Shown piece by piece: positions 53,105 through 64,000 of a DNA stretch of 64,000 nucleotides. The translations under genes and the position numbers were made by a program. This DNA comes from Limnephilus marmoratus (Eukaryota; Arthropoda; Insecta; Trichoptera; Limnephilidae): NCBI GenBank assembly GCA_917880885.1, contig OU862928.1, positions 40,908,962 through 40,972,961 of the forward strand, in the 5' to 3' direction. Each line of letters begins with the position of its first letter. The stretch's first letter is position 1. Below the pieces are notes generated by a model. The model had not been told where the DNA came from. It was given only the letters and a program-made list of their open reading frames with translations, and searched no databases.

Positions 53105-53470
53105 TACTACATATCTCCCTTAAACACGTTAAGTTTTAAAGCTCTTAAAAATATATGTTATTCTTGAAGATATCTAGACATTCCCCCGATAGAAAATTAT
53201 ATATTTATGCTCCAAATATTATTATAAACACGTTTGTTTCAGTTTTTTTCAAGTTATATGTATGAAAAAATTCACAGTGTTTCTTTAAATGCTGTTTAAG
53301 ACAACCCCTGCGAGATGTTTGCTCTATTTTAAACGAGTCGTGTTTTTTTCACAATTTTCGCATCGATTATGTCGCTTTAAATACTAGCGCACTCCTCTGA
53401 CATTCGTAATTAGTAATTACGCATCTCTCCATCTTCTTCTTTTTGAACGCGGATGCGGCGCCTTAAGAAT
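53105..53470 (-). mobile_element. TTAA-type element remnant 2
   Basis: ATCTCCCTTAAACACGTTAA to GAACGCGGATGCGGCG. Direct repeat of the preceding copy, diverged from it. Confidence 0.6.
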
Positions 53471-53474
53471 TATC

Positions 53475-53545
53475 ACAAAGTCGGCGGAATTTAGAGCTAA
53501 ACTTAAAACTCACCTTTTCAGACACTCGTATCCATAAAGTCAAAA
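53475..53545 (+). pseudogene. Possible LINE C-terminal scrap
   Basis: SAEFRAKLKTHLFRHSYP followed by a stop. An F+.+LKTHLF ending is common in LINE proteins. Too short to be sure. Confidence 0.3.
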
Positions 53546-53719
53546 ACCTTTCACCTTCACCTTTACTGCCCGCGATATTGTAAATAACTAATTGTGTAAA
53601 AATGTTAAAAAATATTATTTGAAGGCTTTTGTAAATGTCATTAATTTCATAAAAATTCTCCAGCCGTAATAAGTCCTAAATTCTACAGTCTTTCAAAATA
53701 AATATCAATTCTAATTACC

Positions 53720-54302
53720 AGGTGTGGATGAGTTTGTTTATTATTTGGGAAGTATGTTTACGAGAGATGGGAAGTCTGATAGAGTTATTGAAAGAATAGT
53801 GAATGCAGGCAACTCCATTAATGGAGGACTGAACGCCGTTGGCACCAACAAAAAACTGTCCAGACGCGAAAATAGCCGTCCATAATGGAGTACTGGTACC
53901 TTCGTGTGGTAAAACCATACGTATGATCGTGTGAGAAATGTGGAGATCGGCAAAGAATGCAAGGCTGATGTAAGCGTAATGAGTAAGATCAAGAAAGGAA
54001 CGCTCCGATGGTTTGGGCATGTAGAGCGAATGAACGAGGAAAGGACTGTAAGGAGAATATATATGACGCAAATGTGAATGGTAGAAAAAGTCGAGGACGC
54101 CCGAGAAAGACATGGCACGACCAAGTGAATCAGATTGTTGAGTCGGGCCATGTCAAGAGTCAGAATATTAGAGGAGCTTGTATGAGACGATGTATGAATG
54201 TGAACGAGGCAAGGCGTGTGTGCCAAGACCGAGTTGTTTGGCAGTCTGTCCTCTCTGCCTACCCCTGCGGAGAAACAGGTGATGGTTAGTTAGTTGATGG
54301 TT
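53720..54302 (+). pseudogene. RTE-TTAG LINE fragment with tail
   Basis: Matches 16600-17215: GGAGTACTGGTACC, CGATGGTTTGGGCATGTAG and an open frame at 54008-54289 with GRKSRGRPRKTWHDQVNQIV, ending GATGGTTAGTTAGTTGATGG. Frame breaks upstream. Better preserved at the 3' end than the other copies. Confidence 0.8.
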
Positions 54303-54480
54303 AGTCTAATTGCCACTAATCTTCTCATAAACGTAATATCTGTGATGGGGGTAGCAAATGTTAAATCATGCAACGTTTTAAATATTATGTCCTCGGCGTA
54401 ACTTCTCCAAGCATAAACTTTTTAATTAAAGTGTGTTTGCTGAACGTTATCTCTAAGTTATCCATTTTTTATTATTATTA

Positions 54481-55312
54481 CTAGCTGACCCGAAAAACGT
54501 TGTTCTGCCAACTAAATGAATTCTAGTGAATATTTTCGTTGTTAAATAAAAAATAACGAATGTATAGTAAGTGTGTGGGGATGGGATCTATGACAGAAAG
54601 AGAAATGGAGCGCTGTAGACGATGACCGCCGATAAAAGCAAAAAAACACCAAAGTAGAAAAATTAAATAACGAAAATCAATATGAATTTCGAAGAGCAAC
54701 CAGCCAACACAAATAAGCTCGATGGTTTGCCCACGCGAGAACATGATGCCGAATGAAATATCAAAATGACGCGACGCTTCTCGTGAATGCCTTGCGTATG
54801 TGTAGATGAAAGTTCGATGAGGCGGACGTAGCGCCATCTGTCATTCAACAACATAAATAATTTAGTTCTGTTTGAAATGCGAAGGACGGTTTTTTTTTTA
54901 AATTTTAATGGCTTTTCACCCCAAAGGAGTGTTCTGACTAATTTCAAGTGAATTATTTTGTGAGTGTGAGTGTAATTTTGGGTTAATATTAACAAATTTA
55001 GTTTTAATTTGTTCATACGAAAATACTAAAATCGCGATTTAAAAATGAGATGGTGGAGGTTGGAGGGTTAAAATTTGGGGTAATGGGTATTTTTTGATGC
55101 CAAATAATAAAAAAATACAATAAAAAATTTTGTCAAAAAAATTGTTTTTTTTTCTGGTTAGGGACACCCTAATCACGTAGCGGTATGAAATATACTTTAA
55201 AACCTATTCTCATACCTACCAAATATACATAAAAAAATTCATAAAAATCAGTCAAGCCGTTTCGGAGGAGTGCGACCACAAACACCGTGACACGAGATTT
55301 TTATATATAAGA
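54481..55312 (-). mobile_element. Helitron-C copy, 832 bp
   Basis: CTAGCTGACCCGAAAAACGT and CTGCCAACTAAATG at the left; CCGTTTCGGAGGAGTGCG, CACCGTGACACGAGATTT and TATATATAAGA at the right; A before, T after. Longest Helitron-C in the window. The frames inside have no Rep or helicase motif. Confidence 0.78.
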
Positions 55313-56049
55313 TTAACTGCACGAATCTCACTACATTATAACAAAACATCGGCTGATCTTTGATCTCAACCAGTAAACTGCACTGTCATCAAATCCATCC
55401 ATGGATAATCATCGCCTCGCAGTCAAACGTTGAACCTTGCGTCGTCAATGCACGCACATGCACAATCACCCATCATCATTATCATCATTTCTATCTCAAC
55501 AGACTTCACTCCCCATTGTATTACAAAATGTCTTATATGAAAATAAAGTATCGATATAATAGCAGGCAGGCTTTGTCAGTCGATATCAATTCCCCGTTCA
55601 CGTTGCATAAGAATTTTCTGTACTTTCTCGTGGACCAATTTCACAATCGGTTTATTATAACCTACTGGTATCAGCGTATATCGGCTGTGATTATATCGCG
55701 TCATACCACATAGAAATATTCGCAACGAATAATGAATTAATGATAATAGGTGGCCTCCGTGGTCGAGCGCAAGCACGATTTATTAGATTAGTGTAATGTT
55801 GGGTATTATTTACATTCAAAACTATTAGTTCTGTGGGGTACTTCTCAATAACTTTACAATGAGTTTACGTATTTACAATAATAATTCTGTAAGTCATACG
55901 ACCTGTCTATACTAGTGGCTAATCGAATCTGTCGGGTAAACTGGTCAGAGCCAGTCCCGGTGGCATCCACCTATTCGGGTACCCCTGTCGGCCATTGATA
56001 GAAGCCCTGCTGGCGGCATCTGACGACATCACTTAAAAGCTTTTTCAAT
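55313..56049. other. No feature recognised
   Basis: A scrap at 55748 (GGCCTCCGTGGTCGAGCGC) resembles a SINE box A. A GC-richer patch lies at 55930-56030. No further identity. Confidence 0.4.
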
Positions 56050-56316
56050 ACTTTACAATAAGTTTGTGTTATTTCACAATTAATTTATTTGAAATAATAT
56101 ATCGTATATTTGCGGCACGTTTCATAGTGGAAGATACTCTCTGTATCGCCCTGGTGTAGGACAACTATTCATAATTGAAACGTGACTAGATCTGATAGCC
56201 ACTTTCCTCTTCCCCATCTCCATTACCTTCAGCCTCACAACATACCCCAATAGGGGATACTTAGTCTCACTGGCTCCAGGCAAGAGCACCTGGGACTCTT
56301 GTGAGGTATTCATAAA
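56050..56316 (+). mobile_element. SINE-A (plus), facing the next copy
   Basis: TTTGTGTTATTTCACAATTA, TTTGCGGCACG, a diverged core, and GACTCTTGTGAGGTATTCAT. Tail-to-tail with the minus copy that follows. Confidence 0.75.
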
Positions 56317-56464
56317 AAATTTCAAGCAACGTATCAATTTTGACTGGTGGTCTCACACCAGGGTGATACTGAGAGTATCTTCCACTCTGAAACGCGTTGC
56401 AAAAATACTATATATTATTTTTAAAGTAATTAATTGTGAAATAACACAAATTGACAAAAAAAAA
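56317..56464 (-). mobile_element. SINE-A (minus), hit by an RTE insertion
   Basis: TTTCAAGCAACGTATCAATT, GAGAGTATCTTCCACTCTG, TAATTGTGAAATAACACAAA. At CATTTTATCTTGC it is interrupted by the LINE that follows. Confidence 0.7.
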
Positions 56465-56477
56465 CATTTTATCTTGC

Positions 56478-57222
56478 TTCTTCTTCAATGGCGCTACAGC
56501 CCATTTCTAGCCTTGGCCTCCTTCAAAATAAGCCTCCACCGCCCTCTGTCCTCGGCCGTCTTCTTCCAATCTGCAACATGGAGTAATCCTCTTGCATCCT
56601 TCCTGACATCATCCTCCCATCTCAGTCTAGGTCTGCCCGCCTTTCGTTTACCTCCCGGGTGTCCTGTCAGAACCTTCTTCGGTAGTTTACCTCCCGGGTG
56701 TCCTGTCAGAACCTTCTTCGGTAGTTTACCTCCCGGGTGTCCTGTCAGAACCTTCTTCGGTAGTTTACCTCCCGGGTGTCCTGTCAGAACCTTCTTCGGT
56801 AGTTTACCTCCCGGGTGTCCTGTCAGAACCTTCTTCGGTAGTTTACCTCCCGGGTGTCCTGTCAGAACCTTCTTCGGTAGTTTACCTCCCGGGTGTCCTG
56901 TCAGAACCTTCTTCGGTAGTTTACCTCCCGGGTGTCCTGTCAGAACCTTCTTCGGTAGTTTACCTCCCGGGTGTCCTGTCAGAACCTTCTTCGGTAGTTT
57001 ACCTCCCGGGTGTCCTGTCAGAACCTTCTTCGGTAGTTTACCTCCCGGGTGTCCTGTCAGAACCTTCTTCGGTAGTTTACCTCCCGGGTGTCCTGTCAGA
57101 ACCTTCTTCGGTAGTTTACCTCCCGGGTGTCCTGTCAGAACCTTCTTCGGTAGTTTACCTCCCGGGTGTCCTGTCAGAACCTTCTTCGGTAGTTTACCTC
57201 CCGGGTGTCCTGTCAGAACCTT
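56478..57222 (-). mobile_element. 5'-truncated RTE LINE with expanded 5' end
   Basis: Flanked by an exact 13 bp duplication CATTTTATCTTGC (56465-56477 and 57224-57236). Reading on the minus strand, the element starts within the 39 bp repeats, continues RKAGRPRLRWEDDVRKDARG, VADWKKTAEDRGRWRLIL and EAKARNGL, then a stop and GCGCCATTGAAGAAGAAG. The GRPR.RW.DDV..D.R / W...A.DR..WR.I motifs are the end of the RTE ORF2. The catalytic part is lost by 5' truncation, and its place is taken by a tandem array. Confidence 0.88.
56651..57222 (-). repeat. 39 bp tandem repeat, 15 identical units
   Basis: CCTCCCGGGTGTCCTGTCAG recurs every 39 bp from 56651 to 57197, fourteen full periods plus a final partial unit. 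I see no substitutions between units. 39 bp equals 13 codons, so a frame stays open on both strands (KVLTGHPGGKLPK on the coding strand). The array adjoins the 5' target duplication. Confidence 0.97.
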
Positions 57223-57299
57223 GCATTTTATCTTGCACTCCTCAATATTCCGGGAAAAACCGTACAGTTTATTAAATAAAAATATGTAGCACATCTTTA

Positions 57300-57565
57300 A
57301 AAAAAGTCAAGAAATATAATTAGGAAAACATATTGCTGAGTGTATTTCTCGCATTATTATTACTCACATACATACACACACACCTTCCCACTACATACAT
57401 CACCCGGTAATTACTTAATACGCATACCATAAATAAGACACTACAATGAAACATGTAATAGGTACCCACCATTTTGTAATATACTTATTAATTGTAATTT
57501 TTTTTAACCTAAGTATCTAATGTTACCTACTGTTTGTTTCTGTTAATAAATAAAATAAAACATAA
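57300..57565. other. AT-rich, LINE-tail-like end
   Basis: CA-rich at 57365-57385 and TTAATAAATAAAATAAAAC at the right, perhaps a LINE 3' end. Not supported further. Confidence 0.35.
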
Positions 57566-58372
57566 ATTTTAACAAAACAAAAAAACGACTTCAAAAAATG
57601 CACTAAAAAGTAAAAAAATAATTTCGTATTCTTCTACAACTTTATTATCAACTTACCTTTTCTACTCATGAATATGTACGTACGATTGTTATTTTTGGAG
57701 TCGGTGTCGGCGGGAGAGGAGCTGTCAAGTGAACACGCCAGGCTGCGGGTACCTTGGTTGACGTTGACACCGACTCCAAAAATAACAATCGTACCTACAT
57801 ATTGAAGAGGAGAAAAGGTAAGTTGATTATTAAGTTGTAGAAGAATACGAAATTATTTTTTTACTTTTTAGTGCATTTTTTGAAGTCGTTTTTTTGTTTT
57901 GTTAAAATTTTTGTTTATTTTTTGATTTTTAGTTAATCTGAAGTACACTAACTAATTCGATTAAGATTCGGCCGAGTGTCGTAAATTTGTTCTTCAGAAT
58001 TGGAGAGTTTCGTTACTTTGTCATGGATCCCATAATTAGAACCTAACCAAACTCTCATCAAACTACCCTTGAAGTACATCCTTTCCAATAAAAAAAGAAT
58101 CACCGAAATCGGTTGGCGTGATATTGAGTTATTCGTCCATTTGTCGCGCACATACTTGATGCAAATTTAAGACTTATATGATTTTCTCATGGATGCCATT
58201 GTCAGAACTGAACCAAATTAAAATGGAACCACACGGGAAGCACCAGCTTTCAAATAAAAAAAGAATCATCAATATCGGTTCACCCAGTCGAAAGTTCTGA
58301 GGTAACAAACATAAAAAAAAAAAAAAATACAGTCGAATTGAGAACCTCCTCCTTTTCGAAGTCGTTTAAAAA
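57566..58372. mobile_element. Foldback element, copy 2
   Basis: The same structure as 32979-33790 at very high identity. Arms extend from about 57566 (AATTTTAACAAAACAAAAAA) through GGAGTCGGTGTC and back to about 57920. The centre has a 6 bp insertion (GACGTT) relative to copy 1. The right end is CTTTTCGAAGTCGTTT. Close similarity suggests recent movement. Confidence 0.8.
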
Positions 58373-59016
58373 TAAGAACAACGCGTATCTCATTATTTCT
58401 CAGTCTTTTTTTAGTATTGCACCGTGAATGTCCTTAAAAATACCTCACCATATGTTTTTAATTAAAACAATTACTTCTCTAAATAACTTATTCCTAATTA
58501 TTAGTTGACCCTTTTTTCAAAGATGTACTATTTTCATTTAATAAAAATGGGAGTACAACCTACACTACCTATAGCTTCTGCGAGGCTAACTTGACTCTGG
58601 CTTCGATGGTATACTCGTACTCGTAACTATAACTATGCATTTCAATGGAAGGCATTTAGGAATATTGCTTCCGTTGTAGTAAAAAAATACAAAAATATAG
58701 CCGATAGTCCATTTCATCTCATCCATTACTATCACAATCGCAACACCTGTTGGACACTTTTTAAACTAAGTGATGACAGGTAAAATTCGCTAGTTGATAA
58801 GATAAGTATCCGAAACAACAAAATCATAGGGGCAATCAATATACAGGTCATATGTTTCCCTTGACCTTAATATCTTGCCCTTCAAAAGAAAAAAGACAAA
58901 TAATGGACCAATAATAAAGCGTTTTAAATATATTATCAACTGTTTTCTAAATTTCATTAAATAGCACTATTTCTCTTGTTATGTTTTGCTATTCTCTCGT
59001 CTCGAACCCACATTAT
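58373..59016. other. No feature recognised
   Basis: AT-rich. A segment at 58550-58640 has mixed composition, without frames. Confidence 0.42.
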
Positions 59017-60055
59017 GAAAGAATATGTATAAACTGTTATATTTTGCATATGTTAGAAGTCAACTTGAGTACAATTCTCCCATCTGGAACCCATATTATA
59101 ATATACATGTACACGCTGTAGAAAGAATACAAAACAAATTCTTACGTTTTATAAATTATAAAATGGACATTCCAGCAATTATGTTGAACTACAACGCTAT
59201 TTTAAATTATATTAATACTAGCTGGTTCCCAGCATGCGTTGCAATGGCATATTCAAAGAAATAAATTGTCTCTCCCTGCATATCCTTTCCCGTGCGTCCC
59301 CGTTCCCCTCCCGCGTTCCCCTTCCACGTTGCCCACCCACCCTCTCCCCTCTCCCTTCCACCGTCCCGCAAACCCCCTCCCGCGTTCCATATATTCAGTC
59401 CCAGTACTTTCAGTTTTCAAACAGCTCGCGTGCCACTTATTACAATTTTTTTATTAAATTTTTAATTTTTCGTATATTACAAATATTCATTTTTGTATAT
59501 TATAAGAACAATCAATCAAATTTGGTACATAACATAGGTACCTATTTAAAATATTTATAATTTTAAAAATCCATATACAATTATTTCATCAAACGCGCGA
59601 ACTGTCGAACGTGCGAAGTTAAAATAGTCGTTAAGTTTTCTGAAATTATTCAATTTTCTGCACAATTTTCTTTATTTTTCTTTCCGTAAAAACCTTTTAC
59701 AAAGTATTAGAAACTTACATGATATTCCTATATAAAATTCTAAATGATTTAGTTGATAGTCCAGTATTGCTTGAATTGATAAGCTTCCGGATACCACTAC
59801 GTAATACTAGAAGTCAGGATTTATTTCAGTGCAGATATTCTGGAACCAAATACCATACGTATTCCTCTTTGTCCAGAATATTAATGGAGGCGAACAAGTA
59901 TACCTACCAAGTCAGTGGACATCTTCAATTTATCTTTAAACAAATATAAAATATTGTTACTGAGGTAGTTCAGTTGTGTACAATAAATACTGTATATTTC
60001 TTACTATTTATATGTAAAAGCTCCAAAAAGGGCGTTAATTATTAAATAAATAAAT
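59017..60055 (+). pseudogene. Jockey/CR1-like LINE fragment split by Helitron-B
   Basis: Plus-strand frames read LLYFAYVRSQLEYNSPIWNP and AVERIQNKFLRFINYKMDIP before the insert. After it, from 59719, come MIFLYKILNDLVDSPVLLEL and RIPLRNTRSQDLFQCRY. The blocks align in order with residues 160-300 of the 61509-62486 frame (LYASLVRSQVEYNSSIW, IEKIQHKFLR, KIVN..IDSP, TRTTRSKILF). The tail is ATTAAATAAATAAATTC near 60040. Only the C-terminal part remains. Confidence 0.8.
59218..59456 (-). mobile_element. Helitron-B insert in the LINE
   Basis: CTAGCTGGTTCCCAGCATGC, C-rich tract, GCTCGCGTGCCACTTATTAC. The right end is not clear; sequence up to about 59690 could belong to it. Confidence 0.55.
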
Positions 60056-61321
60056 TCATCTGTTCTGCCGTGTGGTATCTTGAAAAAATCGTGGGACGAC
60101 TACGGCGGTATTTGTTAAGCAATAACATACCAAAAGGAATCTTCAACCCATAAAGTTATGCAATTTATTATGGATTAGCATGGATTCGCCGCCCTGATGA
60201 GACACCGGGTCCCTGGAGCCAGGATGCGGCTAATGGCCTCCGACAACACGGTGGTGACCGCAGCCTTCCAGCACCATGCGCCACTCCTGAGTGAGCGATG
60301 GCCCCGAGCTCACCCAGTCCACACCCAACGTAATACTTGATTATTTATTTTACTTATTATTACTTTTTTTCTATTCTTTGTAAGTACTTGTTTCTTTACT
60401 TGAACTGTTGTGTAAATATGTATAACTATATGGGGCGCGCGTGTGGGATTGCATTATACTACCCACACACTGAAAAAAAAACATTATTATTAAAACTAAG
60501 TATTGCAAAATTTGTATAACGTTTTTTTACGTGAATACCTCACAAGAATCCTATCGCAAGGTTTACAATGAAAATTTAACTGGATTTGACGTCCGTTCTA
60601 TTGAAGCCCAAACTGAACTTTAGCCGACACTGGAGTTTACCCGACTGTTGACTGACCGACACTGACTTTACCCGACACTGAACTTTACCCGACCTGAACT
60701 TTACCCGATACTGAAGGAGCCCAACCATCTATCGTGTATCGTCGACTATTTCCGTAAGCGTTCGTGCATTAGACATGAACGACGATTGTCGCCACTCTTC
60801 TATTGTACTACTTAACTGACATCTGTGAGACACCCCAAAACTACATAATATTATCTAAACTACCGACATTTATTGAAGAATGTTGAAGCTACGTGTATAA
60901 TTCTATGTACACGGGTATTTACATTAGAAAAATACCAGACTCTATAGATGCGGGATCGTGAACTCGACCATGATATTTAGATTTAGTCATTAGAGATAGC
61001 TGTGGCGCCTTTATGCGAGATGCTGGTTCTGATTGAGCTAATCAATAGATTAATTAACAAGATTGTCCATAGACAATAATTAATGTGTAGTCTAACAAGT
61101 TCCTTTTCCAACTTATCACTTTCACTACACTGCCATCAATACAGGGAGCCTGGTATTTTGTGAGACAAATTATGCAGAATTTTAAATTTAGAACTTATTT
61201 GTTTAAAACTACTTTATTCGGTTGGTCTTAACCTTCATCAATAAACATGTACCTAAACTAAATTATAGTACAGATGAAGATTACAAGTTATACAAGATTA
61301 TAAGTTATACAAGATTATAAG
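60056..61321. other. Unassigned 1.3 kb with a GC-rich island
   Basis: 60186-60330 is clearly GC-richer than its surroundings (GGAGCCAGGATGCGGCTAAT). 60525-60560 holds a SINE-A tail scrap (GTGAATACCTCACAAGAATC, minus). 60630-60710 holds short repeats of CTTTACCCGACACTGA. I assign no gene. Confidence 0.4.
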
Positions 61322-61508
61322 TTATTTATTTATTTATTTAATTTCAACGGTATACATATACCATAAGAACTGATTACATGTCACAAAATGAAAAATAATA
61401 ATACAGAAATAATAAAAAAAAAAGTTTAACAGATGATTGTGGCATTTGAATTAGAAATGACACCAGATAGACAATTACATACAAAAATCTATAGTACAAA
61501 ATATAGAA

Positions 61509-62305
61509 TTAATATTGACTGAAAAGGTTTGATAGCATAGCCCTCTTGTACCTACTTTCCGTGCAGTTAAATAGATCTGCAACATCTGCATATCTATTAG
61601 TAACATCATGTAACCTAGGTAAAAGGGAGTGTTTAGTATACTCAGTCTTATTATTGTTACATTTAAACAGGATTTTAGATCGAGTGGTTCTCGTGGGAAT
61701 ATGAAATTCAATGAGCTTAGTTAAATTAGGACTGTCTATTCTACCATTTACAATTTTGAACATAAATATTAAGTCTGATATAATTCTTCGATCTGAGAGT
61801 TTTAATAAATTTAGTTCTTTCATCAAGTAATTGTAGTTTATGTTTTCAATGGGAATACCGAGTTTAAAATTAATATGTCTTAGAAATTTATGTTGAATTT
61901 TTTCGATTGAATCTGAATGTATTTTAAAATGAAGGGACCAGATCGAGGAGTTATATTCGACTTGACTACGTACTAAGGATGCATACAAAATTTTTATTGT
62001 TGAAATATTCCTAAAACCTCTGGAATTTCGAAGAATGAAGCCAAGCATTTTCATTCCTTTATTACCGATTGTGTTTATATTGGTTATAAAGTTTAATTTA
62101 GAGTCAAAAATTATGCCCAGGTCGTTAATTTCTTCGACAGAGGTAAGGGTAGTGTTATTAAGTACATACGGATGAATAATTGGTTGACTTATACTGTAAA
62201 ATCTTATTGCATGACACTTATTTATGTTCAGGAACAGTTTGTTAACAGAACACCAATTAATTAACTTGTGTAAATTATTCTGTAGACAGATACAATCTTC
62301 AACGG
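61509..62305 (-). pseudogene. LINE ORF2, C-terminal part after the insert
   Basis: The continuation of the protein beyond the insert: TVEDCICLQNNLHKLINWC, VNKLFLNINKC, EINDLGIIFDSKL, MLGFILRNSRGF, LVRSQVEYNSSIW, EKIQHKFLR, then LNLLKLSDRRIISDL and VADLF before the stop at 61509. This is the thumb and downstream region, conserved in the fragments at 1370 and 59017. The frame predicted upstream of the TVEDC block belongs to the insert and not to the LINE. Confidence 0.88.
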
Positions 62306-62714
62306 TGTTCAAAGAGGAAGCTGCCCTGGATGCGTAGCGATACCATGCAGGAGCACTTGTTACATGTTGAGATATTGGCCGACTGTAAGTGTGAGACTGA
62401 ACTGGACTGAACTGCAGCGGGCGAGCTATCGGCTGCTTATATAGCCGCGGTAGAGTAACTACCTCGCGGTAGGTAATACGAGCCACTTCGAGAATATTCG
62501 GCGCCGTACAGATATCGTACGGTGCTGTCTCGAGACCTTTCTAGGCGGGGCGATATTATTATCGTCGGGCTGGCACGGGAGGCGAGAAAGTACATCGCGG
62601 CCAGTATAGGTACGAAGGTACCTAGGCAAGTAGGTTTGCCGATGGGCGCGAATGTTAGGAGATGTTTCTCGTCTGTTCTTTTGATGGCGATGATAATAAT
62701 GATGTGTCGCCACA
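62306..62714 (-). mobile_element. LTR-like insert with TATA box
   Basis: 409 bp between the two LINE parts. On the minus strand it starts TGTGGCGACAC and ends CCTCTTTGAACA, so it has TG...CA ends. Near its middle TATATAAG (62437-62443) is followed about 28 bp downstream by GTTCAGTC repeats, a TATA box plus initiator as in LTR promoters. It is GC-richer than the LINE. A solo LTR of a Gypsy- or Pao-type element is the best guess. I found no target duplication, and no polyadenylation signal is clear, so it may be incomplete. Confidence 0.5.
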
Positions 62715-63917
62715 AATTATTTTAAATATTTTCAAATCATCTGCAAAAAGCAACACATTAACATCTTTATCAAATATATCAACAATATCGTTTATAAACA
62801 GAAGAAACAAAATTGGGCCTAAATGAGACCCTTGTGGTACACCACTGGTAGCTATAAATTGATTGGAAAGGAACAAATTAATTTTAACAAGTAGTACTCT
62901 ATCAGATAGATAGCTTGCAAACCAATCTAAAAGTTTTCCATCAATACCTAGCTTACGTAACTTAACCAGTAGAATTTTATGGCAAACTTTGTCGAAGGCC
63001 TTGATGAAATCCGTATAAATAGAATCGACTTGATTTCTGTTGGCTAATGCGTTTGATATATAGTTTTCATATAACGATAGATTTGTTAGAGTTGATCTGC
63101 CCGACAAAAATCCGTGTTGATTTGGAACAATGAGATGGTTAATATATGGGGAAATTTGATCAAGCAATAGTTTTTCAAAGAGTTTCGGGATTACAGATAG
63201 CTTACATATTGGTCTATAGTTAGTGATATCACTTTTATTACCCTTTTTTAATATAGGTGTTAGATAGCAACGTTTCCAAATGTCAGGGAAGCAACCTGTG
63301 TCGAGGGATTGATTAAACAATAAACAAATTGGCTCGGCCAGTGAAGCAATGCAATTAATAAGGATATTGGGATGCACATTGTCAGGTCCGGCCTTCTTGT
63401 TTTTGTCTAGGGATTTAATTTTAGTTTTAACGTCATCTATATTGATGTGAACAGCAGGGATATGTATGCTCTCATTAAGGGAAGGAGGTGCTACATAATT
63501 GTCTGGGATATTTTCGTCATAGACACTTTTGAAATAATAAGCAAAATAATTAACCTTCACTTTCATATCACTGCTTTTATTTTCTTTTAAGTACATTGAG
63601 ATGGGTAAACCTTGTTTGTTTTTTCTAAGAGAGTTAACATGTGTGAAAAAGTTTTGTGTATTAGAGGGTATAGATTTTTCGATTTCATTTATATAATTAA
63701 AATACGATATTTTTGACAGTTTTTTACATTGAGTTCTGTAGTTGTGAAATATTTTATAGTCGTTAAGGGAGCTGGATTCTTTAAAGTTTTTGTGTGCAAT
63801 TTTTTTACAGATAACTAGGTTAATTAGCTCACCGCTGAACCATTTCGGGAACTTTGCTTCTTTGAAGTGTGAAAGTGGTACATAATTTTCAATGGCCCTG
63901 TTAATAATTGTGTAAAA
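62715..63917 (-). pseudogene. LINE ORF2, reverse transcriptase part
   Basis: The frame is open well upstream of the first Met at 63596 (PLSHFKEAKFPKWFSGEL, then NTQNFFTHVNSLRKNKQG), so that Met is internal. Counting from it, motifs are NYRPI at 126-130, QHGF at 160-163, YTDFIKAFD at 194-202, SGVPQGSHLGP at 251-261 and FADD at 284-287. These are the RT palm and fingers, with both catalytic aspartate sites kept (TDF and ADD). This is the enzyme that copies LINE RNA into nicked target DNA. Upstream near 63918 a frame change joins LHHNNNINYN to FYTIINRAIENYVPL, so the copy is probably inactive even without the insert. Confidence 0.9.
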
Positions 63918-64000
63918 GTTTTAAGATTATAATTAATATTATTGTTGTGGTGAAGAAATGACCAGTCTTCATTTGCAAGATATAGGTTCATATTAGGATA

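Larger units (their letters stand above)
61322..64000 (-). mobile_element. Jockey/CR1-like LINE, running off the window
   Basis: The longest LINE copy in the window. The coding strand runs from beyond 64000 through the linker after the endonuclease, reverse transcriptase and C-terminal region. It stops at 61509 and ends in a 3' UTR with a (TAAA)n tail at about 61322-61342. An LTR-like insert at 62306-62714 splits the coding region right after the catalytic FADD motif. The endonuclease, if present, lies outside the window. Confidence 0.88.

Noticed and set aside
56363..57289. 308-codon plus-strand frame with LPPGCPVRTFFGS repeats
   Set aside because: Antisense of a LINE fragment with a 39 bp array that is open on both strands by arithmetic.
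61509..62486. 325-codon frame as one protein
   Set aside because: The first ~60 residues are translated from the LTR-like insert; the LINE part begins after 62305.

Overview
The window looks like repeat-dense, AT-rich insect nuclear DNA, most likely from a moth or butterfly. That is an inference from the mix seen: Helitron-like elements ending in CTAG, Jockey/CR1-type and RTE-type LINEs, Penelope-type endonuclease remains, tRNA-derived SINEs, hAT and PIF/Harbinger transposons, and CCTAA-like tracts. I recognise no host protein gene. No ribosomal RNA, intact tRNA, CRISPR array or prokaryotic operon is visible. Long open frames are either transposon proteins or frames that stay open because a repeat unit is a multiple of three (105 bp, 39 bp).

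Family names used here are mine. SINE-A is a ~420 bp tRNA-derived element with a conserved CCCCAATTGGGG core. SINE-B is ~340 bp and ends in a CACACAGCATCC...GTGTGGAGC...A-tail block. Helitron-A, -B and -C start TC and end CTAG or a close variant, usually between A and T. Family M is a ~200-220 bp element with GAAGTGAAA/TTTCACTTC ends. RTE-TTAG is a LINE ending in a (TTAG)n tail.

Layout. 0-10 kb: SINE-A copies, a Jockey/CR1-like LINE fragment, a Penelope-type GIY-YIG fragment, a 995 bp hAT deletion derivative with an exact 8 bp target duplication, and an RTE fragment. 10-24 kb: two inverted copies of a 721 bp TTAA-flanked element, SINE-B copies, a Penelope-type palindrome, a Helitron inside a SINE, RTE-TTAG pieces, a TIR element with a 44 bp minisatellite, and a 100 bp satellite with a second TTAA element inserted in it. 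24-35 kb: RTE, Helitron and SINE copies and a long foldback hairpin. 35.9-40 kb: the main nest, a Helitron-B element whose inside is a 105 bp satellite, split by a 2.4 kb hAT that is itself split by a 1.1 kb hAT, both with exact 8 bp duplications. 40-50 kb: the family M cluster and a PIF/Harbinger element carrying a MADF gene and a transposase first exon, inserted in Helitron-A with a TAA duplication. 50-58 kb: more Helitrons and SINEs, and an RTE insertion whose 5' end is fifteen identical 39 bp units. 59-64 kb: two LINE copies, one with a Helitron-B in it and one with an LTR-like insert carrying a TATA box, running off the window edge.

The elements are linked by insertion order rather than by pathway. 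The nests give relative ages. One LINE fragment shares its 3' end with SINE-B, which suggests which enzyme moved that SINE.
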